DNA of 64,000 nucleotides from DATLLN01 sp963797175 (GCA_963797175.1 CAWCOL010000005.1:930001-994000); one strand, 5' to 3'; numbered from the stretch's first letter, positions 1 to 9,039 are shown. Notes: generated by a model not told the origin, from the letters alone. Numbers and translations: made by a program.

Positions 1-1
1 G

Positions 2-619
2 GTGGACATCGACGAGCCGCTGCCGCTGACGTTCATGGAGCAATACTCGCTGACCGAGGCGACGGCCGAACTGGCGACCGCGGCCTTCTCCGGGGTGCTG
101 ATGCTGCAGGCGATGGGCCTGGGCGGCTGGATGTTCGACGGGATCGAGCGGCTGACGATGCTGGGCGCGTCGGGCGATCCCGAGGTGCCCGGCCTGGGCT
201 TTCGCTACGACGAGGATCCGCGCTGGTCGATGCCCAACCCGACCGGCCTGCCGGGCGTGTTCGAGGCGTTCTGCCCGCCGCACCACGCCGACATGGCCGC
301 GGCGATGGAGGCGTTCGCCGAGCGCAAGTTCGGGCCCGGCGGCGTCTACAACCCGGCCACGCCGGGCGCGTGGTCGGAGAGCGCGCTGGTGCGCGGCAGC
401 GCCGAGCCGCACTCGGCCGAGTTCAAGGCCTGCGTCGCGCACCAGGCGCAGTACATCCTCGACACCTTCGGCAAGTTCCCCGGCACCGTGCCGACGCTGT
501 TCATCATGAACTACGTGCAGGCGCAGCACCTCGACACCGAGTTCTACGACCACCACTTCCGCCCCGGCGCCTACCTCGGCACCCACGCCGAGCACCTGCG
601 CCGCTGGCACGGCGGCTGA
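2..619 (+). CDS. Unidentified protein, N-terminus probably cut by window edge
   Basis: The frame is open from the first bases of the window, so the GTG at base 2 is only the first in-frame start codon visible and the true start probably lies outside. The 205 visible residues have no signal peptide or membrane segment. A Gly-rich stretch QAMGLGGWMFDG near residue 36 and the Trp/Pro-rich middle faintly recall nitroreductase-type flavoproteins, but I do not recognise the family and assign no function. It ends 10 bp before the convergent acetyltransferase gene. Confidence 0.6.
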   Translation: MDIDEPLPLTFMEQYSLTEATAELATAAFSGVLMLQAMGLGGWMFDGIERLTMLGASGDPEVPGLGFRYDEDPRWSMPNPTGLPGVFEAFCPPHHADMAAAMEAFAERKFGPGGVYNPATPGAWSESALVRGSAEPHSAEFKACVAHQAQYILDTFGKFPGTVPTLFIMNYVQAQHLDTEFYDHHFRPGAYLGTHAEHLRRWHGG

Positions 620-629
620 GCCGCCGACC

Positions 630-1160
630 TCACCCGTCGCCGGGCAGGCGCGACCAGATCTCGACGTCCTCGCGCACGCCCGCCTTGATGTGCACGGAGC
701 GCAGAACGCCCTCGCGGGTGTACCCGCAGCGCTCCGCGACCCGCCTCGACGCGGCGTTCTGGATGCTGATCACGAGCTCGAGCCGCTCGGCGGCGAGCTC
801 GGCGAACGCCCACGCGGTCAGCCGGGTGAGCGCCGCGGTGGCGACGCCGCGTCCGCGGGCTTCCCGGGCGATGACGTAGCCGAGCTCGGCCGTGCGTGTC
901 TCGCGGTCGATCGCCGGAGCGAGCGCCATGCCGAGGAACGCGCCGGCCGGATCGACGATCGCGAAGCCCTCGCAGGTGCCGTCCTCGGCGCCGCGCAGGT
1001 AGCGCGCCAGCCAGGTGTCGACGAAGTCGGGGGGCACCGGCTCGGGCACGCGCGTGAACCGCAGAACCAGCGGATCGGTGACGAGGGCGGCGAGCTCGGC
1101 GAGGTGCGCCGTCGACAGCGGCTCGAAGCCGATCCCCTCAGCCGCGGGCCGGACGTCCAT
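630..1160 (-). CDS. GNAT N-acetyltransferase, RimJ/RimL-like
   Basis: A 176-residue protein with the GNAT fold. The central segment ELGYVIAREARGRGVATAAL holds the acetyl-CoA pyrophosphate-binding R/Q-x-x-G-x-G/A loop, and NAASRRVAERCGYTREGVLR is the typical C-terminal strand-helix of RimJ/RimL-type enzymes. These transfer acetyl groups to protein N-termini, antibiotics or small amines; the substrate cannot be read from sequence. I chose the ATG at 1160 because the longer frame adds only 13 low-complexity residues that run toward the divergent cupin gene. The 46-bp gap to that gene must hold both promoters. Confidence 0.85.
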   Translation of the reverse strand: MDVRPAAEGIGFEPLSTAHLAELAALVTDPLVLRFTRVPEPVPPDFVDTWLARYLRGAEDGTCEGFAIVDPAGAFLGMALAPAIDRETRTAELGYVIAREARGRGVATAALTRLTAWAFAELAAERLELVISIQNAASRRVAERCGYTREGVLRSVHIKAGVREDVEIWSRLPGDG

Positions 1161-1206
1161 CGGCGCGGAGCGTACCGCCGCCCGCGCCGTGTGGTACACA
1201 ACCCCG

Positions 1207-1860
1207 ATGGCCGAGGCCCCCTACACCGTCACGCGCATCGCCGACGTGGAGCCCATTCCCGCGCTCTCGGCGCCGTTCAGCGTCCGGCTGCTGCGCCGCG
1301 AGCTGGACGTCCGCGCGTTCGGCATCAACGCCTACTCGGCCCCGAATGCCGGTGATCAGGTGATCGAGGAGCACGACGAGCTGGGCGGCGGCGCCGCGCA
1401 TCACGAGGAGCTCTACCTGGTCACCTCCGGGCGGGCGACGTTCACGGTGGACGGCGAGACGCAGGACGCGCCGCGGGGCATGCTCGTGTTCGTGCCGGAC
1501 ACCACGTCCCGGCGCGGAGCCGTTGCCGCCGAAGACGACACCACGATCCTGGTCGTGGGCGGCACCGCCGGCGCGCCGTACCGGCCCGGCGGCTGGGAGT
1601 GGAGCGTCGCCGCCAATCCCGCCTACCTCGCCGGCGACTACGCCGAGGCGATCCGCGTGGCGTCGAAGGGCCTCGAGGACCAGCCGCGCAACTCCGGGCT
1701 GCTCTACAACCTGGCCTGTTTCAACGCGCGCGCCGGCGACGGCCACGAGGCGGTGGCCCTGCTCCGGCGCGCCTACGAGATCAACCCGGACTGCCGCACC
1801 TGGGCCGAGGACGACGCCGACCTGGACTCGATCCGGGGTCGCGAGGACTGGCCGCTGTGA
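1207..1860 (+). CDS. Cupin domain protein with C-terminal TPR, copy 1
   Basis: A 217-residue protein. Residues about 45-120 are a small cupin barrel: HHEELYLVTSGRATFTVDG holds the first metal-binding motif (His-His...Glu), followed by a PRGMLVFVPDTTSRRG turn. Residues about 130-215 form TPR-like helices (YAEAIRVASKGLEDQPRNSG, YNLACFNARAGDGHEAVALL). The metal-binding residues suggest it senses or binds a small ligand, but cupins vary too widely for a function to be named. Its stop overlaps the GTG of the next gene, a paralogue with the same architecture. The ATG lies just after a GTGGTACACA element, so the mRNA may be leaderless. Confidence 0.8.
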   Translation: MAEAPYTVTRIADVEPIPALSAPFSVRLLRRELDVRAFGINAYSAPNAGDQVIEEHDELGGGAAHHEELYLVTSGRATFTVDGETQDAPRGMLVFVPDTTSRRGAVAAEDDTTILVVGGTAGAPYRPGGWEWSVAANPAYLAGDYAEAIRVASKGLEDQPRNSGLLYNLACFNARAGDGHEAVALLRRAYEINPDCRTWAEDDADLDSIRGREDWPL

Positions 1861-2492
1861 GGGCGATCCAGGTCTCCGAGATCGACGCCCTGCCGATCAT
1901 CGGCGGCTCGATGCGGTGGCACCCCGTCCGTCGCGCCCTCGGGATCCGCGCCTTCGGCACCAACGCGTACAGCGCAGCGGACGCCGGCGACCGCGTCGTC
2001 GAGGAGCACACCGAGCAGGCCGCGGGGCACGAGGAGCTCTACCTCGTGCTCGAGGGCCGGGCCGAGTTCACGCTGGGCGAGGACACCGTCGACGCGCCGG
2101 CCGGCACGATCGTGTTCATCCGCGACCCTGCCGTCCACCGCGGCGCCGTCGCGACCGCGGCCGGCACGACCGTGATCGCGTTCGGCGGGCCGCCCGGTGC
2201 TCCGTATCAGCCGCTGGTCTGGGAGATCGACTTCGCCGCCCAGGGGCCGTACGACGCGGGCGACTTCGACCGCGCCTACGAGGTTGCCTCGCAGGGCCTG
2301 GACGAGTTCTCGGACAGCGCCCGGCTGCACTACAACCTCGCCTGCTACGCGAACCGCGCGGGCCGCGAGGACGTCGCGCTCGGGCATCTGCGCCGGGCCG
2401 CGGAGCTCGATCCCGCCCTCGTCCGCGAGTGGGCGCCGGGCGACGAGGACATCGCATCGATCCGTGACCGGATCGACCTCGGCGACGCCTGA
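1857..2492 (+). CDS. Cupin domain protein with C-terminal TPR, copy 2
   Basis: A 211-residue tandem paralogue of the preceding gene, starting at a GTG that overlaps its stop codon (GTGA). It keeps the cupin motif GHEELYLVLEGRAEFTLGED and the C-terminal TPR repeats (YNLACYANRAGREDVALGHL). The shared segments RAFGxNAYSAxxAGDxVxEEH and ELYLV mark a duplication rather than convergence. The copies have diverged along their whole length, so the duplication is old and both are probably functional, perhaps as a heterodimer. Translational coupling implies matched expression. No catalytic function can be assigned. Confidence 0.8.
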   Translation: MRAIQVSEIDALPIIGGSMRWHPVRRALGIRAFGTNAYSAADAGDRVVEEHTEQAAGHEELYLVLEGRAEFTLGEDTVDAPAGTIVFIRDPAVHRGAVATAAGTTVIAFGGPPGAPYQPLVWEIDFAAQGPYDAGDFDRAYEVASQGLDEFSDSARLHYNLACYANRAGREDVALGHLRRAAELDPALVREWAPGDEDIASIRDRIDLGDA

Positions 2493-2499
2493 TCGTTCT

Positions 2500-2769
2500 C
2501 CGGCACGGACTCCGGCACGGAACCTGGCACCAACTCCGGCACGGCGCCCGGCACCTTCTGTGACATTCGGGCCAGATGTGACGGCGGCCGGCACCAAGCA
2601 CCGAACGGCTCAACCAGGCGGCTCTCCGTGCCGGTTTCGTGCCGATCAGTGCCGGCTTCCGCGCGTCCTTACCACGTATCGGAAGTCCTCCGGCACCGAC
2701 TCTGGCACCGTCTCTGGCACCGTGCCGGATTCGGTGCCCGGCTCGGTGCCGGACGCCGCCTCCGGCACC
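2500..2769 (+). repeat. Degenerate GGCAC/GTGCC array in a gene-free stretch
   Basis: The 354 bp between 2493 and 2846 contain no gene. They hold two clusters of short CTCCGGCACGG-like units (about 2500-2560 and 2688-2769) spaced 10-16 bases apart. Near the second cluster some units are inverted (GTGCC), which gives potential hairpins. No open frame here has a ribosome-binding site. The same GGCAC/GTGCC core occurs in the hairpin repeats at 29.4, 44.5 and 55.2 kb, so this may be a decayed relative of that family. Confidence 0.55.
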
Positions 2770-2846
2770 AATCCCGCCGTTTCACACAATTCCCATCGGA
2801 TGCACGGACACTGGGAAGGTCAACGACCGTTCCCAAGGGGGGAAGC

Positions 2847-3248
2847 ATGCGTCGCCTGTGTCTCATCGCCGTAGCCGTGGTCGCCCTGGCCGTCCCGGCC
2901 GTCGCGCTCGCCGCCAACTTCGACCACGCGTTCACGCTCCCGGCGGGCGCGAACACCAACCGGTCGTTCAAGGTCGTCTCGTCGCGCACCGGGACCTTCA
3001 CGGTCAGCCTGCGCTACTCGAGCATCCGCAACCCGCACGCACACCTCCAGGTGAGGCTGCGCAAGTCCACCGACCTGCACGCCACCGTCCTGATCGACAC
3101 CGCGACGACCCATTGCACGACCGCCTCCGGGTCGATCACCTGCTACGGCGCGCGGGCCGACCGGCCGGCGGGCACGTACTACATCTCGGTGGTCAAGCTG
3201 AGCGACGCGACCGTGCCGGTGGATCTGCGCGCCAGCTGGCCGAGCTGA
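2847..3248 (+). CDS. Small secreted protein, function unknown
   Basis: A 133-residue protein. The start ATG follows a strong AAGGGGGGAAGC ribosome-binding site. Residues 1-23 are a classical signal peptide (MRRLCLIAVAVVALAVPAVA) ending in ALA-A, so the product is exported. The mature part is beta-rich, with two cysteines (HCTTASGSITCYG) that could form a disulfide after export. The spacing of strands resembles pre-peptidase C-terminal (PPC-like) beta-sandwich domains, but I am not sure of this. The gene stands alone, 73 bp before another secreted protein. Confidence 0.75.
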   Translation: MRRLCLIAVAVVALAVPAVALAANFDHAFTLPAGANTNRSFKVVSSRTGTFTVSLRYSSIRNPHAHLQVRLRKSTDLHATVLIDTATTHCTTASGSITCYGARADRPAGTYYISVVKLSDATVPVDLRASWPS

Positions 3249-3321
3249 TCCCGGCGATCGTCCGGGATCCGTGAGAGGGTGGACATGCTTCATCCACCCG
3301 CGGATTCAGGGAGTCGGGACA

Positions 3322-5016
3322 ATGAGAATCGGACGTGCCGTCGCGCTAGCGGTGATCGCCCTGACGCTGACGGCGAGTGCATCCGCCGGCGCGTCGCCAC
3401 CGGGGCCGACCGGCCCCGTCTACCCGCCGCCGGGAGGCGTCACGCTGACGCCGAGCGGCGACATCGGCCAGGCCGGCGGGCTGACGTGGTCGTACTCCGG
3501 CTTCACCCAGTCGGGCTGGACGCACATGGTCTGGGGCAGCTCAGCGCCTCCCGACCTCGCCTTCGACGCGCCCAACGGCATCGACCCGTGCAGCTCGTGC
3601 GACGCGGGCGTTGACGAGCCGGGCGAGACCCTCACCTTCGACTCGGCCGACTCGAACCTGGCCGGCGGACAGCTGGAGTGGACGGGCAGCGCGAAGATCA
3701 ACGTGCTCGGCAGCGACGAGACGCTCCCGACACGGCTGCTGATGAGCGTCACGGACGGGACGGATCCCGTCGGGTTGATGAGCCCGAGCGCGCTCGGTCT
3801 CGATCCTCAGATCGGCGGCCTGGTGCTGGTCGACGCCAACCCCAGCTACTCGGTCAACCTCGTGTTCGAAGCGTTCCGGTCGGGCACCTGGACGCCGGCC
3901 AAGACGCTGTTCGACTCCCTGTCCACGGATTCGGGGGCGATGGTGCAGGACGACTTCTCGGGCGGGTTCTGGTACGTCGACCCCGCCGTGCAGCTCTCCG
4001 CGCCGTCGCTGTCCTTCGGGCCGCAGGGCGTCGGCACGACCAGCGGCACGCAGGAGATCACTGTCACCAACAGCGGCAACGACGACCTCAAGAACATCGT
4101 GCCGACGATCTCCGGCGGGAGCGCCGGCGACTTCGCGATCGAGTCGAACACGTGCACGTCGACGGTGTCGGCGGGCGACTCGTGTGCGATCGACGTGTCG
4201 TTCAGCCCGAGCGCGACGGGATCGCGCACCGCGTCGCTCGACATCGCCAGCAACGCGGGGAGCAGCCCCGACCACGTCAGCCTGAGCGGGACGGGGACGG
4301 CGGCCGCATCGACCGTCTCGATCAGCCCCGGGTCGATCGACTTCGGCTCGCAGCAGATCAAGACCTCGTCGGCGTACCGGTCGGTCGTCGTGACCAACAC
4401 GGGCGAGATACCCGTGCACGTCGGTAGCCTCGCCGTCTCCGGCAGCGGGGCATCGGCGTTCAAGCTCGGCAAGCAGAAGTGCACCACGGCGCCGATCGCG
4501 CCCGGTGACAGCTGCACGGTGCTCATCCGCTTCGTGCCGCCGTCCATCGGTGCGCGGACGGCGACGCTGACGATCGGCGACGACGCGACCGGCGGCCCGC
4601 ATGCCGTGCCGCTGTCGGGCGCGGGCGTTGCCAGCGCCGACCTTGACGTGGACGTGGCCGACTCACCGTCACCGGTGCTCTCCGGCTCGACGCTGACCTG
4701 GTCGGTCGTCGTCACCAACAACGGGCCCAGCGCGGCGCATGACATCGTGCTCACCGACGTCCTCCCGTCGGACGTCCGGGTGGTCTCGATCAGCGCGACC
4801 GGCCTCACCTGCCACGGCCCGCGGGCCGGTGCGACGGGGACGGTCACGTGCACGGTGAAGACGATCAAGAAGGGCGCGAGCCGCGAGGTGGACATCGTCG
4901 TCTCGGTGCAGACGCCGGGCGGCGGGAACGTCTCGGACACCGCATCCGTGAGCGAGTCCACCGCCGATCCGGTGGCCGCGAACAACTCGGCCACGGCCTC
5001 GACGGCCGTTCTCTAG
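3322..5016 (+). CDS. Secreted multidomain beta-sandwich protein (choice-of-anchor D and DUF11 repeats)
   Basis: A 564-residue exported protein. A signal peptide occupies about residues 1-26 (AVALAVIALTLTASASAGA). Residues about 230-325 and 335-435 are two ASH/choice-of-anchor D repeats, seen in the motifs SFGPQGVGTTSGTQEITVTN, GDSCAIDVSFSPSATGSRTA and GDSCTVLIRFVPPSIGARTA. The last 110 residues form a DUF11 domain (WSVVVTNNGPSAAHDIVLTD). Such domains serve as surface-exposed adhesive or spacer modules. No LPXTG motif or C-terminal membrane anchor is visible, so it is probably released or loosely bound. A strong hairpin terminator follows. Confidence 0.8.
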   Translation: MRIGRAVALAVIALTLTASASAGASPPGPTGPVYPPPGGVTLTPSGDIGQAGGLTWSYSGFTQSGWTHMVWGSSAPPDLAFDAPNGIDPCSSCDAGVDEPGETLTFDSADSNLAGGQLEWTGSAKINVLGSDETLPTRLLMSVTDGTDPVGLMSPSALGLDPQIGGLVLVDANPSYSVNLVFEAFRSGTWTPAKTLFDSLSTDSGAMVQDDFSGGFWYVDPAVQLSAPSLSFGPQGVGTTSGTQEITVTNSGNDDLKNIVPTISGGSAGDFAIESNTCTSTVSAGDSCAIDVSFSPSATGSRTASLDIASNAGSSPDHVSLSGTGTAAASTVSISPGSIDFGSQQIKTSSAYRSVVVTNTGEIPVHVGSLAVSGSGASAFKLGKQKCTTAPIAPGDSCTVLIRFVPPSIGARTATLTIGDDATGGPHAVPLSGAGVASADLDVDVADSPSPVLSGSTLTWSVVVTNNGPSAAHDIVLTDVLPSDVRVVSISATGLTCHGPRAGATGTVTCTVKTIKKGASREVDIVVSVQTPGGGNVSDTASVSESTADPVAANNSATASTAVL

Positions 5017-5024
5017 AGCACGAA

Positions 5025-5056
5025 GCCGCGCGCCCCGGTCCGCCGGGGCGCGCGGC
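5025..5056. terminator. 14-bp stem hairpin between convergent genes
   Basis: GCCGCGCGCCCCGG (5025-5038), a 4-base loop and its exact complement (5043-5056) form a perfect 14-bp stem. It sits between the stop of the secreted protein and the stop of lutC, and its right arm touches the lutC stop codon. No T-run follows on either strand. It probably serves both converging transcripts. Confidence 0.7.
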
Positions 5057-5667
5057 TACCCCTCGAGGATCACGATGTCGAGCCGCCGCGGGCCGTGCAC
5101 GCCCTCGACCCGCGACAACTCGATGTCCGACGTCGCCGACGGGCCCGAGACGAACGTGATCGGCGCGCGCCGCGCGCGCACCTCCGCTCCCAGCAGGCGC
5201 ACCGCCTCGGGCACCGTGCCGACGATCTGCGCCGCGCGGACGATGCAGACGTGGTGGTCGGGGATCAGCGTCATCGCCCGGATGCCCTGCCCGGCGCCGC
5301 CGTCCAGGACGAGGGTGCCGGTCTCGGCGATCGCGAGCGCACAGCCGGTGACGACGGCGTCCGCGGCATCCAGGTCGGCGATCCCGTCCGCGCCCACGGC
5401 GAGCTCGACGCCCTCCGGCCGCCACGCCTCGGGCAGATCGGCGGGGACGGCCACCGTGCCGGCCACCAAGCCGGCGAGCACCCCGGCCAGGGCGTCCTCG
5501 TCGGTGCTGACGATCTGCGCCCGGTACTCGGCGGCGCGCTCCGCGAACCGGGCCACGACGTCGCCGTCGGCCGCGATCCGGTAGCCGCAGGGCACCTCGA
5601 CGTCGCCCGCGGCGCCGTCCAGCGCGGCCCGGATCCGGGCCAGCATCGCCTCACGAGCCGCGCTCAT
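5056..5667 (-). CDS. lutC: LutC/YkgG-type lactate utilization protein (LUD domain)
   Basis: A 203-residue LUD-domain protein. The second half carries the family signatures DAVVTGCALAIAETGTLVLD, PDHHVCIVRAAQIV and ITFVSGPSATSDIEL, which form the conserved nucleotide-like fold. LutC works with LutA and LutB in the iron-sulfur complex that oxidises L-lactate to pyruvate. The ATG at 5667 overlaps the end of lutB by 17 bases, so it is the last gene of the leftward operon. Length agrees with LutC family members (about 200-240 residues). The converging terminator hairpin overlaps its stop codon. Confidence 0.88.
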   Translation of the reverse strand: MSAAREAMLARIRAALDGAAGDVEVPCGYRIAADGDVVARFAERAAEYRAQIVSTDEDALAGVLAGLVAGTVAVPADLPEAWRPEGVELAVGADGIADLDAADAVVTGCALAIAETGTLVLDGGAGQGIRAMTLIPDHHVCIVRAAQIVGTVPEAVRLLGAEVRARRAPITFVSGPSATSDIELSRVEGVHGPRRLDIVILEG

Positions 5668-7028
5668 GCCACCACTCCCGGAAGCTCCGCTCGGCCACCG
5701 TCGGCAGCTCACGGCTGGCCGTCCAGCCGCGCAGCGGGCCGAACGCGCCCAGCCGTCCGCCGCCGGCGCGGGCCAGCCGCTGCGCCCGCTCGTAGCGCCT
5801 GCGGCTCGCGAACGTCCAGGCCAGCGCGCGCATCGCCGAGCGCGCGGCCCGGTGCTTGGGCGCGAGGTCGCGCAGGTGGACGAGGATCCGCGGGATCTCG
5901 ATCATCACCGGGCACGCCTCCTCGCACGCGCCGCACAGGCTGGAGGCGAAGGGCAGCGAGGCCGCGTGCTCGACGCCCTCCAGCTGCGGCGTGAGGATGG
6001 CGCCGATCGGGCCCGGATAGATCGAGCCGTAGGCATGCCCGCCGGTGCGCTCGTAGACGGGGCAGACGTTGAGGCACGCCGAGCAGCGGATGCAGCGCAG
6101 CGCCTGGCGCCCCAGCTGCGTCGCGGAGCACATCCGTGCGGCCGTTGTCGAGAAGGACGACGTGCATCTCGCGCGGCCCGTCGCCCGCGGTGGCACCGGT
6201 CCAGATCGAGGTGTACGGGTTCATCCGCTCGCCGGTTGACGAGCGCGGCAGCAGCTGGAGGAACACCTCCAGGTCGTCCCAGCGCGGCAGCAGCTTCTCG
6301 ATGCCGACCACGCTGATCAGCACCTCGGGCAGTGTCGTGCACATGCGGCCGTTGCCCTCCGACTCGAGCACCACCAGGCTGCCGGTCTCGGCCACGGCGA
6401 AGTTCGCGCCGCTCACCCCCACCCGCGCGGCCAGGAAGCGCCGCCTCAGGTGCAGCCGGGCGGTCTCGGCCAGCTCCGCCGGGTCGTCGCTCAGCCCCTC
6501 GTCCCCGATCGTCCGCCGGAACAGGTCGCGGATCTCCGTGCGGTTGCGGTGGATCGCCGGCACCAGAATGTGCGACGACCAGTCGCCGTCGAGCTGGAGG
6601 ATCAGCTCGGCGAAGTCGGTCTCGACCGCCTCGATCCCCTCTCCGGCGAGCGCGTCGTTCAGGCCGATCTCGTCGGTGGTGAGCGACTTGACCTTGACCA
6701 CCTCGGTCGCGCCGTGCCCGCGGACGATGCCGACCACGATCGCGTTTGCCTCGGCGGCATCAGCCGCCCAGTGCACCGTGCCACCGGCCTCGGTGAACGC
6801 CCGCTCGAAAGCGAGCAGGTGCTCGTCCAGGCGGCCCAGGGTCGCATCCTTGATCGCGCGGCCGGCCTCGCGCAGCGCCTGCCAGTCCTCCACCTCGCCG
6901 ACGACGGCGAGCCGCCGGTCGCGGATCGTCCGGGTCGCCCGGCCCAGGTTGCGCCGCAGCTGCTCATTGCGCAGCTCGACGCGGGCAGCCTCCGGGAAGG
7001 TCGCGCTGCCCCGGCGCGCGCTGCTCAC
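5651..7028 (-). pseudogene. lutB: LutB iron-sulfur lactate oxidation subunit, interrupted by a one-base frameshift
   Basis: LutB is the ferredoxin-domain subunit of the LutABC lactate oxidase. The 5' part (7028 to about 6140) encodes the LUD domain, with VGVSGANFAVAETGSLVVLE and the family block HVVLLDNGRTDVLRD. The 3' part (about 6135-5651), in another frame, encodes the cluster-binding CIRCSACLNVCPVY and CGACEEACPVM motifs. The two halves join if one base is removed near 6122-6140. Everything on both sides is well conserved, so a sequencing or assembly error is likelier than decay. The GTG start at 7028 overlaps the lutA stop (GTGA). If the indel is real, the protein would lack its Fe-S domain. 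Confidence 0.85.
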
Positions 7029-7633
7029 GTGGCCGCCAGGATCTCGGCCAGGTGCACGGTGCGCACGGCCGACCCGCGCCGTCTCAGGCCGCCGCCGATG
7101 TGCATCAGGCACGAGTTGTCGGCCGAGGTGACGACGTCGGCGCCGGTCTCCTCGATCCGCGCCAGCTTGTCCTCGAGCATGGCCGACGAGACATCGGCGT
7201 TGGTCACCGCGAACGTGCCGCCGAAGCCGCAGCACTGGTCGGCCTCCCCGATCTCGACCAGCTCGACGTCGCGCACGGCGCCCAGCAGCCGCAGCGGACC
7301 GTCGCCCAGCCGCAGCTCGCGCAGCGAATGGCAGGTCGGGTGATAGCAGACGCGGTGCGGGTAGCGGGCGCCGACGTCCTCGACGCCGAGCACCCCGGTC
7401 AGGTACTCGGTCAGCTCGTGGACGGGCAGCTCGGGCGCATGGCTGCGGACGTGCGCCACGCAGGAGGCCGACGGCGCCACCACCGCCCCGGCTCCGGCGA
7501 AGACGCGGCGGAGCCGGTCGGCCAGCTCGGCGCCCTCCCGCCCGTAGCCCGAGTTGGTGTGCATCTGCCCGCAGCACGTCTGCTCGGCGCGAAACTCGAC
7601 CTCACAGCCGAGCCGCTCCAGCAGCGTGACCAT
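7025..7633 (-). CDS. lutA: LutA/GlcF-type (Fe-S)-binding protein, start unclear
   Basis: LutA is the CCG-domain subunit of the lactate oxidase. Both cysteine-rich motifs are present: EQTCCGQMHTNSGYG near the start and DQCCGFGGTFAVTNADVSSA in the second half, plus CYHPTCHSLREL. The ATG at 7633 gives 202 residues, but the same frame continues upstream with the expected N-terminal block RVSLLITCVTDTLYPQTGRA. No ATG, GTG or TTG opens that extension. The true start is therefore either a non-standard codon or in another frame reached through an indel near 7690, beside the CTG that overlaps the stop of the upstream synthetase gene. Confidence 0.85.
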   Translation of the reverse strand: MVTLLERLGCEVEFRAEQTCCGQMHTNSGYGREGAELADRLRRVFAGAGAVVAPSASCVAHVRSHAPELPVHELTEYLTGVLGVEDVGARYPHRVCYHPTCHSLRELRLGDGPLRLLGAVRDVELVEIGEADQCCGFGGTFAVTNADVSSAMLEDKLARIEETGADVVTSADNSCLMHIGGGLRRRGSAVRTVHLAEILAAT

Positions 7634-7700
7634 GGCCCGGCCGGTCTGCGGGTAGAGCGTGTCGGTGACGCAGGTGATGAGGAGCGAGACGCGCCGGCTG

Positions 7701-9038
7701 TCAGTAGACCTCGACGTACTCCTCGCGCTCCCAGTCCGTCACGTGGTCGTCGAAGCGCTGGAGCTCGTGCCGGCGCATCACGCCGTAGGCCGTGACGAAG
7801 TCCTCGCCCAGCGCGGCGCGGATCGTCTCGTCGGCCTCCATCGCCTCCAGCGCCTCGCGCACCGAGAGCGGCAACGGGGTCTTCGACGCGTCCTCCTCGG
7901 CCGGGGCAACGGCCGGCGGCTCCAGCTCGAGCCCCCGCTCGATGCCGGCCAGGCCGGCGGCCAGGATCGCCGCGCTGACCAGGTAGGGGTTGGAGAGGCC
8001 GGTCGGGGCGCGGTGCTCGAGGTGGCGCGACGCCTGCGTCCCGCCCTTGATCCGCATCAGGGCGCTGCGATCCTCGAGGCCCCACGAGATGTTGGACGGG
8101 CTGAACGTGTGCGGCCGCCGCCGCTTGAGGCAGTTCACGGTCGGCGCCATCAGCGCGTAGACGGCGTGGGCGTGGGCCAGCTGGCCGGCCAGGAAGTGGC
8201 GGCACGTCGCCGAGATGCCGTGCGGCTCGGCGTCGTCGCCGAACGCGTTCGAGCCGTCGGCGGCGTTCAGCAGACTGATGTGGGTGTGCAGACCGGAGCC
8301 GGCGGCGTCGCCGTAGGGCTTGCTCATGAACGTCGCCACGTAGCCGTGGAGGTGCGCCAGCTCCTTGACCGCGTTCTTGAACGAGAAGCAGCGGTCGGGG
8401 CCGCCCATCCCGGCCGCGGGCAGGAACGGCAGCTCCCACTGCGACCCGGCGTACTCGGTGTTCGCGGTGATCACCTCGAGCCCGTACGCGTTCAGCTGCT
8501 CGACCAGCTCCTGGATGAACGGCACGTACGTATTCCGGGTGACGTTGAAGATGTGGTACCCGCCGAACAGCTGCTCGTGCTCGGGGGTGAGCACGTAGAA
8601 CTCGGGCTCCATGCCGATCAGCGGCTCGAAGCCGAGGGCGCGGGCGCGGTCGAGCTGGCGGCGGTAGACGCGCCGCGGGAGCGCCTCCAGCGGCGTGCCG
8701 TCGGCCCACGTCGAGTCGCAGATCCAGCGCGCGGTGCCGCTCACCCAGGGCACCACGGCGGCCGTCGTCAGATCGGGCACCAGCAGCTGGTCGCCGTATG
8801 CGACCTCCTCGTTGTAGAGCGTGCCGCCGACGACGTCCGACCTGCTGTCCAGCACGGCAACGCCGCCGTACATGTTCAGGCCGGCCTCGGCGTAGGCGTA
8901 GGCGCGGTCGATCGGCACCATCTTGGAGCGGCTGGTGCCGTGCATGTCGGGCAGCTCGAAGCGGACGAAGCGGATGCCGTCCGCCCGCCACCCGTCGAGG
9001 ATGCCTGCCGCCGATGCGGCCGCGCTGCCGTCTGCCAA
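7701..9038 (-). CDS. Glutamine-synthetase-family ligase (GlnT/gamma-glutamyl-amine type)
   Basis: A 445-residue member of the glutamine synthetase family. The N-terminal beta-grasp part (VRFELPDMHGTSRSK) is followed by catalytic-domain landmarks: MEPEFYVL (metal-binding Glu), AGSGLHTHISL (ATP and metal site), the NCLKRR/EDRSALMRI region (phosphate and glutamate contacts) and EHRAPTGLSNPYL. The adenylylation tyrosine loop of housekeeping enzymes is not evident. Divergent family members ligate glutamate to amines (methylamine, polyamines, ethanolamine), so the amine could be other than ammonia. The TTG start follows GGGGAGGGATAG. Neighbours are lutABC downstream and a C39-like protein upstream; a divergent PucR-type regulator probably controls the unit. 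Confidence 0.85.
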   Translation of the reverse strand: MADGSAAASAAGILDGWRADGIRFVRFELPDMHGTSRSKMVPIDRAYAYAEAGLNMYGGVAVLDSRSDVVGGTLYNEEVAYGDQLLVPDLTTAAVVPWVSGTARWICDSTWADGTPLEALPRRVYRRQLDRARALGFEPLIGMEPEFYVLTPEHEQLFGGYHIFNVTRNTYVPFIQELVEQLNAYGLEVITANTEYAGSQWELPFLPAAGMGGPDRCFSFKNAVKELAHLHGYVATFMSKPYGDAAGSGLHTHISLLNAADGSNAFGDDAEPHGISATCRHFLAGQLAHAHAVYALMAPTVNCLKRRRPHTFSPSNISWGLEDRSALMRIKGGTQASRHLEHRAPTGLSNPYLVSAAILAAGLAGIERGLELEPPAVAPAEEDASKTPLPLSVREALEAMEADETIRAALGEDFVTAYGVMRRHELQRFDDHVTDWEREEYVEVY

Positions 9039-9039
9039 C

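Noticed and set aside
5709..7577. A 622-codon open frame across lutA and lutB
   Set aside because: It is open only because GC-rich antisense and shifted frames rarely meet stops; the real LutA and LutB motifs lie in separate frames joined by the GTGA overlap and one indel.
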